NCBI RefSeq assembly: GCF_018310345.1
Contig: NZ_JAGXBY010000002.1
Coordinates: 496,001-560,000 of the forward strand
DNA: 64,000 bases
Origin: Ornithinibacillus massiliensis
GTDB lineage: Bacteria > Bacillota > Bacilli > Bacillales > Amphibacillaceae
Direction: 5' to 3'
Below the pieces are notes generated by a model that worked only from the letters and a program-made list of their open reading frames with translations, ran no database searches and was not told where the DNA came from. Position numbers and translations under genes: made by a program. Below, one piece after another: positions 43,959-53,340 of the stretch (the stretch's first letter is position 1; each line of letters starts with the position of its first letter).

Positions 43959-44195
43959 CTAATGTTTTTGGTTTCTTTCCTGCATGTCACGTAACTTTTT
44001 AGGAGTCACGTCATTTCCTGATGGATCAATTACCGTCATGGTCTTCAATTGATTCTTAAAAGAGTTGCGGACATTCCCTAAATACTCTTCTCGTAGTTTT
44101 TTTCTCTCTTTTTCTTCATCTTTTGTTAGTCCTTCTGCAGTCTTTGCCTTTTTAGCCAGTGCATTAATACGATCTAATTTTTCTTTTGAAATCAT
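43959..44195 (-). CDS. ynzC: DUF896 protein YnzC
   Basis: 78 residues starting ISKEKLDRINALAKKAKTAE and with KLREEYLGNVRNSFKNQL, the typical two-helix DUF896 pattern (UPF0291). In B. subtilis ynzC is SOS-linked, in the yneA-yneB-ynzC operon, with unknown role. AGGAGG is 8 bases before the ATG. A terminator at the end of yneB lies just upstream, so it may have its own promoter here. Confidence 0.88.
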   Translation of the reverse strand: MISKEKLDRINALAKKAKTAEGLTKDEEKERKKLREEYLGNVRNSFKNQLKTMTVIDPSGNDVTPKKLRDMQERNQKH

Positions 44196-44237
44196 CTCAT
44201 AACCTCCTAGAATAAATCTATCTTATTCATCATTATT

Positions 44238-44280
44238 AATATTAAAAAGCAAGAACACGACACGTTCTTGCTTTTTAATA

Positions 44281-44282
<2 letters not shown>
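44238..44282 (-). terminator. Terminator of yneB
   Basis: A 19-bp perfect stem (AATATTAAAAAGCAAGAAC and its complement) with a 7-base loop reaches into the yneB stop codon. Confidence 0.85.
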
Positions 44283-45047
<765 letters not shown>

Positions 45048-45078
45048 TTTTTCATCATCCCTTCTCGATTATATCACA

Positions 45079-45092
45079 AGAACCTTTGTTCG
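45079..45092. promoter_or_regulatory. LexA box 1
   Basis: AGAACCTTTGTTCG matches the Bacillus SOS box CGAAC-N4-GTTCG except at the first base. It is 32 bp upstream of the microprotein start and close to its likely promoter. Confidence 0.75.
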
Positions 45093-45107
45093 TATTTTTA
45101 TTATATC

Positions 45108-45121
45108 AGAACATACGATCT
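45108..45121. promoter_or_regulatory. LexA box 2 (weaker)
   Basis: AGAACATACGATCT keeps GAAC-N4-G but its right half is poor. It is centred 29 bp from box 1. Confidence 0.45.
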
Positions 45122-45135
45122 TGTCAATGATTTTT

Positions 45136-45149
45136 CGAACGAATGTTTG
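45136..45149. promoter_or_regulatory. LexA box 3
   Basis: CGAACGAATGTTTG fits CGAACRNRYGTTYC-type boxes at nearly all positions. It is 62 bp before lexA, suited for autorepression. Confidence 0.7.
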
Positions 45150-45211
45150 CATTATATGCCATACGATGGTAAACTAGCATTAATAAATAATATGTGCGAG
45201 GTGTTTAATAG

Positions 45212-45835
45212 ATGACAAAATTATCAACTAGACAACAAGCTATACTTGAATACATAAAAGAACAAGTCAAATTAAAAGGTTATCCACCATCTGTTAGAGA
45301 AATTGCTGAAGCAGTGGGCCTTGCCTCAAGCTCAACTGTTCACGGGCACCTCTCTAGATTAGAAAGCAAAGGTTTTATTCGCCGAGATCCTACTAAACCC
45401 CGAGCAATAGAAATACTAGATTTGGATGAAGAAAGTAATATACCTAGGGAAGAAGCTCGCTATGCACCCGTTATTGGTAAAGTAACAGCTGGTATACCTA
45501 TTACTGCTGTAGAAAATATTGAAGAATTTGTGCCAGTCCCTAGCTCAACTGCAGGTCCTGATGAAAATCTATTTGTCCTAGTAATTGATGGTGAGAGTAT
45601 GATTGAGGCTGGTATTTTAGACGGTGATATGGTAATAGTGAAACAACAGAGTACAGCACAAAATGGAGATATTGTTGTAGCAATGACGGAAGATGATGAA
45701 GCAACCGTAAAGCGATTTTTCAAAGAAAAAGATTATATTCGCTTACAGCCTGAAAACGCAACAATGGAACCATTAATATATAAGAATGTATCGATTCTTG
45801 GTAAAGTAGTTGGGCTTTATCGTCATATTCATTAA
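45212..45835 (+). CDS. lexA: SOS repressor LexA
   Basis: 207 residues. The N-terminal winged helix is [20 protein letters not shown]; the autocleavage site is at Ala-Gly in [10 protein letters not shown]; catalytic Ser is in [11 protein letters not shown] and Lys in [11 protein letters not shown]. It represses SOS genes including itself until RecA promotes self-cleavage. It is divergent from the microprotein-yneB operon over a region with three boxes. GAGGTG precedes the ATG. Confidence 0.96.
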   Translation: MTKLSTRQQAILEYIKEQVKLKGYPPSVREIAEAVGLASSSTVHGHLSRLESKGFIRRDPTKPRAIEILDLDEESNIPREEARYAPVIGKVTAGIPITAVENIEEFVPVPSSTAGPDENLFVLVIDGESMIEAGILDGDMVIVKQQSTAQNGDIVVAMTEDDEATVKRFFKEKDYIRLQPENATMEPLIYKNVSILGKVVGLYRHIH

Positions 45836-45851
45836 CGATATATCGAAATAC

Positions 45852-45889
45852 AAAAACGCATTTGCTCTTCTCTTAGCAAATGCGTTTTT
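45852..45889 (+). terminator. Terminator of lexA
   Basis: A 15-bp perfect stem AAAAACGCATTTGCT and complement, with 8-base loop and T-run, 16 bp past the lexA stop. Confidence 0.9.
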
Positions 45890-45926
45890 AATAGGATCGG
45901 AAAGCTAGTGTAAATTCTATCAAAAT

Positions 45927-45967
45927 AAACCGGTGAGCTAGGAGGATTCTCCTATACTCACCGGTTT
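45927..45967 (-). terminator. Terminator of glnRA
   Basis: The 11-bp stem AAACCGGTGAG/CTCACCGGTTT with a 19-base partly paired loop and TTTATTTT on the minus strand, 9 bp after the glnA stop. Confidence 0.85.
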
Positions 45968-45976
45968 TCTTTTCAA

Positions 45977-47308
45977 TTAGTAGTTAGTTAAATATTGATC
46001 TCTTTCCCATGGATGTACGCTTGTGCGGAACATATCCCATTCGATTTCTTTTGCTTCAATATAATGTTCAAATAGATGCTCCCCTAATGCTTCTACAATA
46101 ACTTCATCATTTTTAAGTTCTTGTAATGCATCAATTAGCGATGATGGTAAATCTTTAATTCCAACTTCATCACGTTCTTCTTTTGTCATAACATAAATAT
46201 TACGATCAACCGCAGGTGGTGGTGTCATATTGTTACGGATTCCATCAAGTCCCGCTGCTAATAAAACAGATAATGCCATATATGGATTAGCTGCTGGATC
46301 AACACTTCTTGCCTCAACACGTGTACTTAAACCACGAGAGTTTGGAATACGCATAAGACAGCTTCTGTTTGCTGCAGACCATGCAACATAGCTTGGTGCT
46401 TCATAGCCAGGTACTAGACGCTTATATGAGTTAACTGTTGGATTGGTTATCGCTGTAAATCCAGTAGCGTGCTTTACAATACCTGCAATAAATTGATAGG
46501 CTGTGTCACTTAATTCTAAATCTCCACTCGGGTTGTAGAATGCATTTTCTCCACCTTTAAATAGGGACATGTTAGTATGCATTCCAGAACCGTTTACTCC
46601 AAATAATGGCTTAGGCATAAACGTTGCGTGAAGATTATGTTTTCTAGCAATTGTCTTAACAACTAGCTTAAACGTTTGAATATCATCCGCATGTTTTAAT
46701 GCATCAGAATATTTAAAGTCAATTTCATGTTGTCCAGGGGCAACCTCATGGTGAGATGCTTCAATCTCAAAGCCCATTTCTTCTAGTTCTAATACAATAT
46801 CACGACGGCAATTTTCCCCTAAATCAGTAGGCGCTAAATCAAAATATCCACCATGGTCGTTTAGTTCTAAAGAAGGATCTCCCTTTTCATCTAATTTAAA
46901 TAGGAAGAATTCCGGTTCAGTTCCAATATTGAAAGCATCAAAGCCAAGCTCTTCCATTTTCTTCAAATTACGTTTTAAGTTATAACGTGGGCATCCTTCA
47001 AATGGTGTACCATCAGGACGATAGATATCACAAATAAAACGGGCAACTTTTCCTTTTTCTGAAGTCCAAGGGAACACGACAAATGTATCTAAATCTGGAT
47101 ATAAATACATGTCAGATTCTTCAATACGCACAAATCCCTCAATAGATGAGCCATCAAACATCATTTTGTTATCAAGTGCTTTCTCTAATTGACTTAATGG
47201 GATTTCCACATTTTTAATTGTTCCTAGCATGTCTGTAAATTGAAGTCGAATAAATTTAACATTTTCTTCTTTGATTTTTCTTTCAATCTCTTCTCTCGAG
47301 TAACCCAT
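45977..47308 (-). CDS. glnA: Glutamine synthetase, type I-alpha
   Basis: 443 residues: beta-grasp domain ([20 protein letters not shown]), catalytic barrel with metal-binding Glu in [10 protein letters not shown] and the ATP segment [20 protein letters not shown], and catalytic loop [20 protein letters not shown]. There is no adenylylation insert, as in the feedback-inhibited Bacillus type. It makes glutamine from glutamate and ammonia, and when feedback-inhibited it controls GlnR and TnrA. It is second in the glnRA operon, 61 bp after glnR. Confidence 0.96.
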   Translation of the reverse strand: MGYSREEIERKIKEENVKFIRLQFTDMLGTIKNVEIPLSQLEKALDNKMMFDGSSIEGFVRIEESDMYLYPDLDTFVVFPWTSEKGKVARFICDIYRPDGTPFEGCPRYNLKRNLKKMEELGFDAFNIGTEPEFFLFKLDEKGDPSLELNDHGGYFDLAPTDLGENCRRDIVLELEEMGFEIEASHHEVAPGQHEIDFKYSDALKHADDIQTFKLVVKTIARKHNLHATFMPKPLFGVNGSGMHTNMSLFKGGENAFYNPSGDLELSDTAYQFIAGIVKHATGFTAITNPTVNSYKRLVPGYEAPSYVAWSAANRSCLMRIPNSRGLSTRVEARSVDPAANPYMALSVLLAAGLDGIRNNMTPPPAVDRNIYVMTKEERDEVGIKDLPSSLIDALQELKNDEVIVEALGEHLFEHYIEAKEIEWDMFRTSVHPWERDQYLTNY

Positions 47309-47368
47309 AAATTTCTCTCCTCCTAAATTATAATCAGTATATTTTATAGGAATTCACTTCCCCTATAC

Positions 47369-47785
47369 CTACCTATTCACAAAAAATCTAGCAAGTTCCC
47401 CTTGTCGTAGATTAGCTTTACCAAATCGATTCGCTTCGGTAATTTCTTGTCTTAAAATCGCTCGAAGCTCCTTATCTGTTAGAACAGATTTCTTCTCTTT
47501 TGGTAATGCTTTTTCCTTTTCTTCTGTTTTTTCTACATTAGAATCTTCATCAGTTAGTAATAATTTAATCCCTGCAAGGTTTAGACCTTTATCTAGATAA
47601 TTCTTAATTTCTAGTAGACGATCTACATCATTGAATGAGAATAGTCGCTGATTCCCTTTTGTTCGCTCTGGATGAATTAAATCATTTTCTTCATAGTAGC
47701 GAATTTGCCTTGCGGTTAACTCGGTAAGCTTCATTACAATACCGATTCCAAACAAAGGCATGGAGCGTCGATCCTTATCATTCAT
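47369..47785 (-). CDS. glnR: Nitrogen repressor GlnR (MerR family)
   Basis: 138 residues. The N-terminal MerR winged helix includes LTARQIRYYEENDLIHPERT and NQRLFSFNDVDRLLEIKNYL; the C-terminal tail (KANLRQGELARFFVN) senses the glutamine synthetase complex. It represses glnRA at high nitrogen. GGGAGG precedes the ATG. A consensus promoter and a GlnR box lie immediately upstream. Confidence 0.94.
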   Translation of the reverse strand: MNDKDRRSMPLFGIGIVMKLTELTARQIRYYEENDLIHPERTKGNQRLFSFNDVDRLLEIKNYLDKGLNLAGIKLLLTDEDSNVEKTEEKEKALPKEKKSVLTDKELRAILRQEITEANRFGKANLRQGELARFFVNR

Positions 47786-47813
47786 GACTATGACCTCCCT
47801 TATCTACAAAATT

Positions 47814-47842
47814 ATTATAATAAATGTCAGTTATTCTGTCAA
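47814..47842 (-). promoter_or_regulatory. Sigma-A promoter of glnRA
   Basis: TTGACA (47837-47842) and TATAAT (47814-47819) on the minus strand are both consensus, with 17-bp spacing, 29 bp before the glnR start. Confidence 0.85.
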
Positions 47843-47847
47843 CCGGA

Positions 47848-47864
47848 TGTTAGGAAACTTAACA
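47848..47864. promoter_or_regulatory. GlnR/TnrA box
   Basis: TGTTAGGAAACTTAACA is a full match to TGTNA-N7-TNACA, 5 bp upstream of the -35 of glnRA. In B. subtilis GlnR binds equivalent boxes to repress this operon. Confidence 0.85.
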
Positions 47865-47882
47865 TATACCATGTATGTTAAG
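47858..47882 (-). terminator. Palindrome after ynbB, overlapping the GlnR box
   Basis: CTTAACATA/TATGTTAAG with a 7-base loop, 8 bp past the ynbB stop, followed by TTT. It could be a weak ynbB terminator. Its right arm shares bases with the GlnR box. Confidence 0.5.
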
Positions 47883-47890
47883 TTCAACCG

Positions 47891-49120
47891 TTATTTCTTA
47901 TCTATAATAGCTTGTACAGCTTCCATTAACGCAATCTTTACATGAGCATACGTAAGTCCACCTTGTACGAACGCCGTATAAGGTTTTCGAATCGGGCCAT
48001 CTGCTGACAATTCTATACTTGAGCCTTGAATAAATGTTCCAGCCGCCATAATGACATCATCCTCATATCCTGGCATTTCACTAGGATATGGTGTTACAAA
48101 TGAATTGACAGGCGAGTTTTGCTGGATTGCTTGGCAAAAGGCTATCATTTGTTCTGCTGTTTCGAACGTTACGGACTGAATTAAATCGGTTCTCTTTTCT
48201 TGGTAATGTGGTGTTGTAATAAATCCTAGCAATTCCAATAATCTGGAAGTAAAGACTGCTCCCTTTAATGCCTCTCCTACCACATGTGGTGATAAAAAGA
48301 ATCCCTGATACATTTCCTGTAGTAAATGGAAAGTAGCCCCTAATTCCTTCCCAAGACCTGGAGCAGTTAAACGATATGCGCACAACGTCACTAAATCTTC
48401 TCTTCCTACAATATAGCCCCCAGCTCGTACAATTCCACCACCTGGATTCTTAATTAATGAACCCGCCATGATGTCTGCTCCAACATGTAGAGGTTCTTTC
48501 TCTTCCACAAATTCACCATAACAATTATCTACAAACACAATTACATCATCACGAATCTCCTTGACAAAACGAACCATTTCTTCTATCTCTTCTATCGTAA
48601 AAGAAGGGCGATCGGCGTAGCCCTTAGAGCGTTGGATAGCAACCACTTTCGTACGATCATGGATTACTTCTTTTATTCTAGGGAAATTGATATGACCCTC
48701 TTCTGTTAATGGTACCTCGTTGTATGTAATCTGGAAATCCTTTAATGATCCTGTCTTCTCCCCTGTAATGCCAATCACTGTTTCCAATGTATCATAGGGC
48801 TTTCCAGTAATATAGACTAATTCATCACCTGGTCTAAGTAACCCATACAACACCGTTGTAATGGCATGCGTTCCCGATACCAATTGTGGTCTAACGATTG
48901 CAGACTCTCCACCAAATACATCGGCATAGACTGATTCTAGCGTATCTCGTCCAATATCATCATAACCATAGCCACTTGTAGAATTAAAGTGGCTATCACT
49001 AACTTTATTCCTTCTAAAAGCATCCAAAACTCGTTTTTGATTTATTTCTACTGTTTTATTAATCTCTCGGTGTATTTCTGCGATATCATTTTCTGCTTGT
49101 TCTACGAATTTCTCTAACAT
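47891..49120 (-). CDS. ynbB: PLP-dependent lyase-like protein YnbB
   Basis: 409 residues of the Cys/Met-metabolism PLP enzyme superfamily (methionine gamma-lyase/aluminium-resistance type). Visible are STSGYGYDDIGRDTLESVYA, the cofactor strand VIVFVDNCYGEFVEE, and the probable PLP lysine in GSLIKNPGGGIVRAGG. The reaction in Bacillus is not established. It begins 1 bp after hflX and precedes glnR, as in B. subtilis. Confidence 0.85.
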   Translation of the reverse strand: MLEKFVEQAENDIAEIHREINKTVEINQKRVLDAFRRNKVSDSHFNSTSGYGYDDIGRDTLESVYADVFGGESAIVRPQLVSGTHAITTVLYGLLRPGDELVYITGKPYDTLETVIGITGEKTGSLKDFQITYNEVPLTEEGHINFPRIKEVIHDRTKVVAIQRSKGYADRPSFTIEEIEEMVRFVKEIRDDVIVFVDNCYGEFVEEKEPLHVGADIMAGSLIKNPGGGIVRAGGYIVGREDLVTLCAYRLTAPGLGKELGATFHLLQEMYQGFFLSPHVVGEALKGAVFTSRLLELLGFITTPHYQEKRTDLIQSVTFETAEQMIAFCQAIQQNSPVNSFVTPYPSEMPGYEDDVIMAAGTFIQGSSIELSADGPIRKPYTAFVQGGLTYAHVKIALMEAVQAIIDKK

Positions 49121-49121
49121 G

Positions 49122-50375
49122 TTACGTATTTTTCTCCTTTACTATTCCATTAAGCGGATGCTCTGCACGAATAAATCCACTTAAACTATATGATTCTGTT
49201 TCTTCATCAAAGTTTTTCTCCAAAAGAATTGTCTCATGCTCAAAGCGATTTAGCAAATCACCCTTTTCCACTTCTACTAAAATGCGATAAGAATTCCATT
49301 CAGTCGTTAATACTTCCTCTATCTTTTTTACTAATCGATGTAAATCCCTGCTTTCTAGTGCACTAAGGACAATATAAGGGCGATTTCTTGGAATAAAATC
49401 ATCTTTTAGTAAGTCATTTTTATTATAAACAGTCAGCATAGGTATCGTACTACATTCTAGCTCATCCAATAATTTGAGCACTGTTTCTTGGTGTTGCTCA
49501 TTGTCCGGATGTGAACTATCGACAACATGGAGAATGAAATCTGCCTCACTGACCTCTTCCAAGGTGGAGCGAAAAGCTGCGATTAAAGTGGTTGGGAGCT
49601 GTTGAATAAAACCTACCGTATCGGTTAATAGCACATTCAAACCAGACGGTAATTGCACCTTTCGAGTAAGTGGGTCTAGTGTTGCAAATAATTTATCTTC
49701 TTCTAAAGAATCGCTGTTTGTCAACCGATTAAAAAGGGTTGACTTTCCAGCATTGGTATACCCAACAATGGCAATTTGAAACACTTCATTTTGTTTTCTA
49801 CGTTTCCGATATTGATCACGCTGTTTCACTACTTGCTTCAAACGTCTTTTAATATCATCAATACGTCTTCTAATATGTCTTTGGTCTGTCTCTAACTTTG
49901 TTTCACCGGGTCCTCTTGTGCCGATACCAGCTCCCAAACGAGATAATTGGACACCTTGACCACGTAATCTCGGTAATAAGTATTGCAACTGTGCCAATTC
50001 GACTTGAAGTTTACCTTCTTTCGTTTTTGCTCTTGCTGCAAAAATATCTAATATTAGCTGGCTTCTATCAATTACCCTTCTATCAAAGTAATCACTTAAA
50101 TTCCGTGACTGACCTGCAGATAATTCATCATTCGAAATAACTAAATCAACATTTAGTTCATCTATCCTTTGCTTTATTTCCTCCATTTTACCTTCACCAA
50201 TGTAAAAAGCAGGATGAATTCGTTCCCTATTCTGCGTAACAACATCTACTACGTGACCACCTGCTGTATCGACAAGTGATACAAGTTCTTCTAGAGAAGA
50301 CGCAAAATAATCATCCTGCAGCTGCGGCTTTTTTACAGCGATTACTACCACTTTTTCTTCAGGCATTGTGCTCAT
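49122..50375 (-). CDS. hflX: GTPase HflX
   Basis: 417 residues: an N-terminal HflX domain (GEGKMEEIKQRIDELNVDLV), the glycine-rich linker RLGAGIGTRGPGETKLETDQ, and a G domain with GYTNAGKSTLFN, DTVGFIQQLP and YNKNDLL. It binds the 50S subunit and rescues or splits stalled, heat-damaged ribosomes. Neighbours spoVK and hfq agree with B. subtilis ynbA. Length is normal. Confidence 0.94.
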   Translation of the reverse strand: MSTMPEEKVVVIAVKKPQLQDDYFASSLEELVSLVDTAGGHVVDVVTQNRERIHPAFYIGEGKMEEIKQRIDELNVDLVISNDELSAGQSRNLSDYFDRRVIDRSQLILDIFAARAKTKEGKLQVELAQLQYLLPRLRGQGVQLSRLGAGIGTRGPGETKLETDQRHIRRRIDDIKRRLKQVVKQRDQYRKRRKQNEVFQIAIVGYTNAGKSTLFNRLTNSDSLEEDKLFATLDPLTRKVQLPSGLNVLLTDTVGFIQQLPTTLIAAFRSTLEEVSEADFILHVVDSSHPDNEQHQETVLKLLDELECSTIPMLTVYNKNDLLKDDFIPRNRPYIVLSALESRDLHRLVKKIEEVLTTEWNSYRILVEVEKGDLLNRFEHETILLEKNFDEETESYSLSGFIRAEHPLNGIVKEKNT

Positions 50376-50426
50376 ACTCTCCTTAAACTACTATTATGAT
50401 TCGTTTACTCTTGTAAATGACACTTA

Positions 50427-51371
50427 TTACCAAATCGATTGAATGTCTTCTAGCTTTAAATCATTCCCTGTAAGTAAGATAAGCTCATCTGGCGAAATGT
50501 CATCTTTATATAATAAACGTACAGCTTGCATACGAATGGCGTGTTCTACTACATTACGAATAAAACGAGCATTGGAAAAGTTACGATTAGGATCGTTCCT
50601 TTGTTTATAGAGGAAATTTCTTAACTTCCATTCCGCATCCTTGGATAATTGATATTCTCTTTCCGATGCCATTTGTCTTGTTATATCCATTAATTGATCC
50701 ACATCATAGTCAGGAAACTCAAGAATAAATGGAAAACGAGATTTTAGCCCCGGATTTAATGTTAGAAATCGTTCCATTTCATCAGGGTATCCAGCAAGGA
50801 TGAGGACAAAGTCACCCCCATTATCTTCCATATGTTTTACGAGTGTGTCAATTGCTTCCTTACCGAAATCTCTTTCACCACCACGGGCTAATGAGTACGC
50901 TTCATCGATGAACAGTATTCCTCCAAGTGCTTTTTGAATAAGAGCACGGGTTTTTTGAGCTGTTTGACCAATATATTCCCCAACTAAATCCGCTCTCTCC
51001 GCTTCAATAAAATGACCCTTTGACAGTAAATTCATATCAAAATAGATGTTAGCTAATTTTCTCGCGACTGTAGTTTTACCGGTACCTGGATTCCCTTTAA
51101 AAAGCATATGCAATACTTGCTTTGTATTGGAAAGCCCCATTTGACTTCGCTTTTCATTTATGATGATCGTGGCATAAATTTCTTTTATTTTACGTTTTAA
51201 ATCCGTTAATCCAACAAATGACGAAAGTTCTTGATCAATATGCGCAAAAGGGTCTTTGCCTACATATTCCTCATGATTATTGTTATCTATCTTAGTAACT
51301 TTATTATCTTGTAAAACAATATTAATTTTACCATTTTTGTGATGAATCTTTTGCGTAGCCAACTTTATCAC
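50427..51371 (-). CDS. spoVK: Stage V sporulation AAA+ protein SpoVK
   Basis: 314 residues, CbxX/CfqX-type AAA+. It has Walker A FKGNPGTGKTTVARKLA, Walker B GGILFIDEAYSLARGG and arginine-finger region SRFPFILEFPDYD. SpoVK is needed for spore maturation in the mother cell. In B. subtilis it lies between hfq and ynbA (hflX), as here. No membrane segment. Confidence 0.93.
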   Translation of the reverse strand: MIKLATQKIHHKNGKINIVLQDNKVTKIDNNNHEEYVGKDPFAHIDQELSSFVGLTDLKRKIKEIYATIIINEKRSQMGLSNTKQVLHMLFKGNPGTGKTTVARKLANIYFDMNLLSKGHFIEAERADLVGEYIGQTAQKTRALIQKALGGILFIDEAYSLARGGERDFGKEAIDTLVKHMEDNGGDFVLILAGYPDEMERFLTLNPGLKSRFPFILEFPDYDVDQLMDITRQMASEREYQLSKDAEWKLRNFLYKQRNDPNRNFSNARFIRNVVEHAIRMQAVRLLYKDDISPDELILLTGNDLKLEDIQSIW

Positions 51372-51441
51372 TCCTTAGTCATGTTATTATACGTTTAGAA
51401 GGATAAAGTTGTGACAAATGCCTATAAGACCATAACCCATA

Positions 51442-51517
51442 GAGCAGAATAAAGGTCTGACCTAGACAATACAACAGATGAGAAAGTTGCAATGTCAAGG
51501 ACAGACCTATTGTGCTC
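51442..51517. other. Long imperfect hairpin downstream of hfq
   Basis: Arms GAGCAGAATAAAGGTCTGACC and GGACAGACCTATTGTGCTC pair over 17 or more positions with a 36-base loop, in the hfq-spoVK gap. There is no T-run, so it may be an RNA structure such as a 3' end processing site or small RNA, and it is only weakly like a terminator. Confidence 0.5.
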
Positions 51518-51545
51518 CACACTTTATTTGAAGGATACACCCTGT

Positions 51546-51770
51546 TTATTCTTTATCAAGATTGACATTTTTAGCTGGTGCAAAAGTGGAAATTGCATGT
51601 TTAAAAATTAGCTGCTGCTTTCCTTCTGATTCTAACAATACGGTAAAATTATCAAACGCTTTGACGATTCCTCTTAACTGAAAACCATTCGTTAAAAATA
51701 CAGTAACGGAAATATGCTCTTTTCTTAATTGATTTAAATATTGGTCTTGAATGTTTACTGATTGCGCCAC
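51546..51770 (-). CDS. hfq: RNA chaperone Hfq
   Basis: 74 residues with Sm1 [20 protein letters not shown] and Sm2 [12 protein letters not shown] (the KHA triad). It binds small RNAs and mRNAs. The gene follows miaA, the classic order. Length 74 matches B. subtilis (73). Confidence 0.96.
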   Translation of the reverse strand: MAQSVNIQDQYLNQLRKEHISVTVFLTNGFQLRGIVKAFDNFTVLLESEGKQQLIFKHAISTFAPAKNVNLDKE

Positions 51771-51813
51771 CTAAGTTTCCTCCTCTTTTCTATCTATACT
51801 ATTATATTTCTAC

Positions 51814-52746
51814 TTAACTTTTAAGAAATCCTGCTAAATCATGTAAAATCTCATTAACTTTTTCACTTACGGTTAATGGTGTAACATGATACCAATGAAC
51901 ATCCATTTTGTTTTTAAACCAAGTATATTGTCTTTTAGCATACCTTCTTGAATTACGCTTTAGTAATTCAACGGAGGTCTCTAATGACGCCTCTCCCTTA
52001 ATATATGGTATCAATTCTTTATACCCGATTGCCTTCATAGATGAAGCATTCTCATATCCACAATTAATCAATTGTCGAACTTCTTCTAACAATCCCACAC
52101 GAATCATCTCATCTATCCGCAGATTAATTCGTTCATATAACAAGGAACGCTCCATTTCCAAGCCGATTAACATCGAATCATAGGGCATTTCTTCTTGTTG
52201 TTGTGATTGATAGGCAGTCATTGTTAGCCCCGTTTTCTCATATACTTCTAATGCCCGAATAACTCTTCGATAATTATTGGGATGTATTTTTTCTGCTTGT
52301 GTTGGATCAATTTGTTTTAAACGATCATACAATGGCTCTATTCCATACTTGTTCATTTCAGCTTCAAGTGATTTCGTTAAAGCATCATCTCGCTTTTCTT
52401 TAGAAAAGTGGTAATCATATAGCACGGATTGTATGTAAAGACCACTTCCACCAACGATAATTGGAATGTGGTTTCGTTCTGATATTTCCTTTATGTATTT
52501 TTGAACATAGTATTGAAAATCCGCAACCGAAAAACTTTCGTGAGGGTCTTTTATATTAATCATATGGTGCGGAATCCCTTGCATTTCCTCTTTCTTAATC
52601 TTTGCTGTACCAATATCCATGCCTCTATATACTTGCATGGAATCGCCACTAATAATTTCCCCATTAAACTTTTTGGCAACTTCTATGCTTAAGTTTGTCT
52701 TCCCTACTGCAGTAGGACCAACAATAGCTATAACCTTTTGTTTCAT
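51814..52746 (-). CDS. miaA: tRNA dimethylallyltransferase
   Basis: 310 residues: P-loop AIVGPTAVGKTNLSIEVAK at the N terminus, isopentenyl-acceptor loop GDSMQVYRGMDIGTAK, and the conserved core GIPHHMINIKDP and LIGLEMERSLLYERIN. It adds dimethylallyl to A37 of UNN-reading tRNAs, and MiaB (59.3 kb) then methylthiolates it. It ends just before hfq. Confidence 0.96.
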   Translation of the reverse strand: MKQKVIAIVGPTAVGKTNLSIEVAKKFNGEIISGDSMQVYRGMDIGTAKIKKEEMQGIPHHMINIKDPHESFSVADFQYYVQKYIKEISERNHIPIIVGGSGLYIQSVLYDYHFSKEKRDDALTKSLEAEMNKYGIEPLYDRLKQIDPTQAEKIHPNNYRRVIRALEVYEKTGLTMTAYQSQQQEEMPYDSMLIGLEMERSLLYERINLRIDEMIRVGLLEEVRQLINCGYENASSMKAIGYKELIPYIKGEASLETSVELLKRNSRRYAKRQYTWFKNKMDVHWYHVTPLTVSEKVNEILHDLAGFLKS

Positions 52747-52772
52747 TCTTCTTCCCCTAATAATTCATTCTA

Positions 52773-53222
52773 TTATTTATATGCGCGATATGCGGATAGC
52801 ATCCAAACATATTTTTCATAGCTTCCTACTAGCGTAATTAATAAGTCTTTTGTAGGCTCGTCATTTCTTTCGTCTGCAAGCTTAAAACCGACTTCTTTAA
52901 TCTCTGCAATGAGTTGTTTGTAATCGTCATGTAGTTGATCAAGTATTTCATCTTCTTTATCATCTGCGTTTGCTTCTACTAACGTCGCTTCTTTTAAGTA
53001 TTTTGACATTGTCGCTAATGGTTTACCATCAATCATCAGTATTCTCTCTGCTACTTCATCAAGGTCTTCTGCGAATTTGGCATACATTTCTTCAAACAAT
53101 GCATGTAGTTGAAAAAAATGCCTTCCTTGAACAAACCAATGATAACGATGTAGTTTTACATACATAACAAATTGATTCGATAGTAATTGATTTAAAAAAT
53201 TTATCAGCTTTTGATTTTCCAT
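52773..53222 (-). CDS. dps: Dps-family ferritin-like protein
   Basis: 149 residues with the Dps ferroxidase pattern: KLHRYHWFVQGRHFFQLHAL (His) then EEMYAKFAEDLDEVAERILM (Asp/Glu), four-helix length and terminal YVWMLSAYRAYK. It oxidises Fe2+ with peroxide and stores iron, and may shield DNA. It is separate from and between mutL and miaA, where B. subtilis has other genes. The ATG at 53222 has GGTGGAG before it. PerR control is likely in this family, but I did not find a box. Confidence 0.85.
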   Translation of the reverse strand: MENQKLINFLNQLLSNQFVMYVKLHRYHWFVQGRHFFQLHALFEEMYAKFAEDLDEVAERILMIDGKPLATMSKYLKEATLVEANADDKEDEILDQLHDDYKQLIAEIKEVGFKLADERNDEPTKDLLITLVGSYEKYVWMLSAYRAYK

Positions 53223-53340
53223 CTGCACTCCACCTCTTTTGCTACTAGAAAAAGCAGTACCATTTTAAAACAGGGCATATCATCCCTTATTCTTAGGCTT
53301 TTATTACTAGCATTATCGAAGTGCAGATGAAATATACCTA

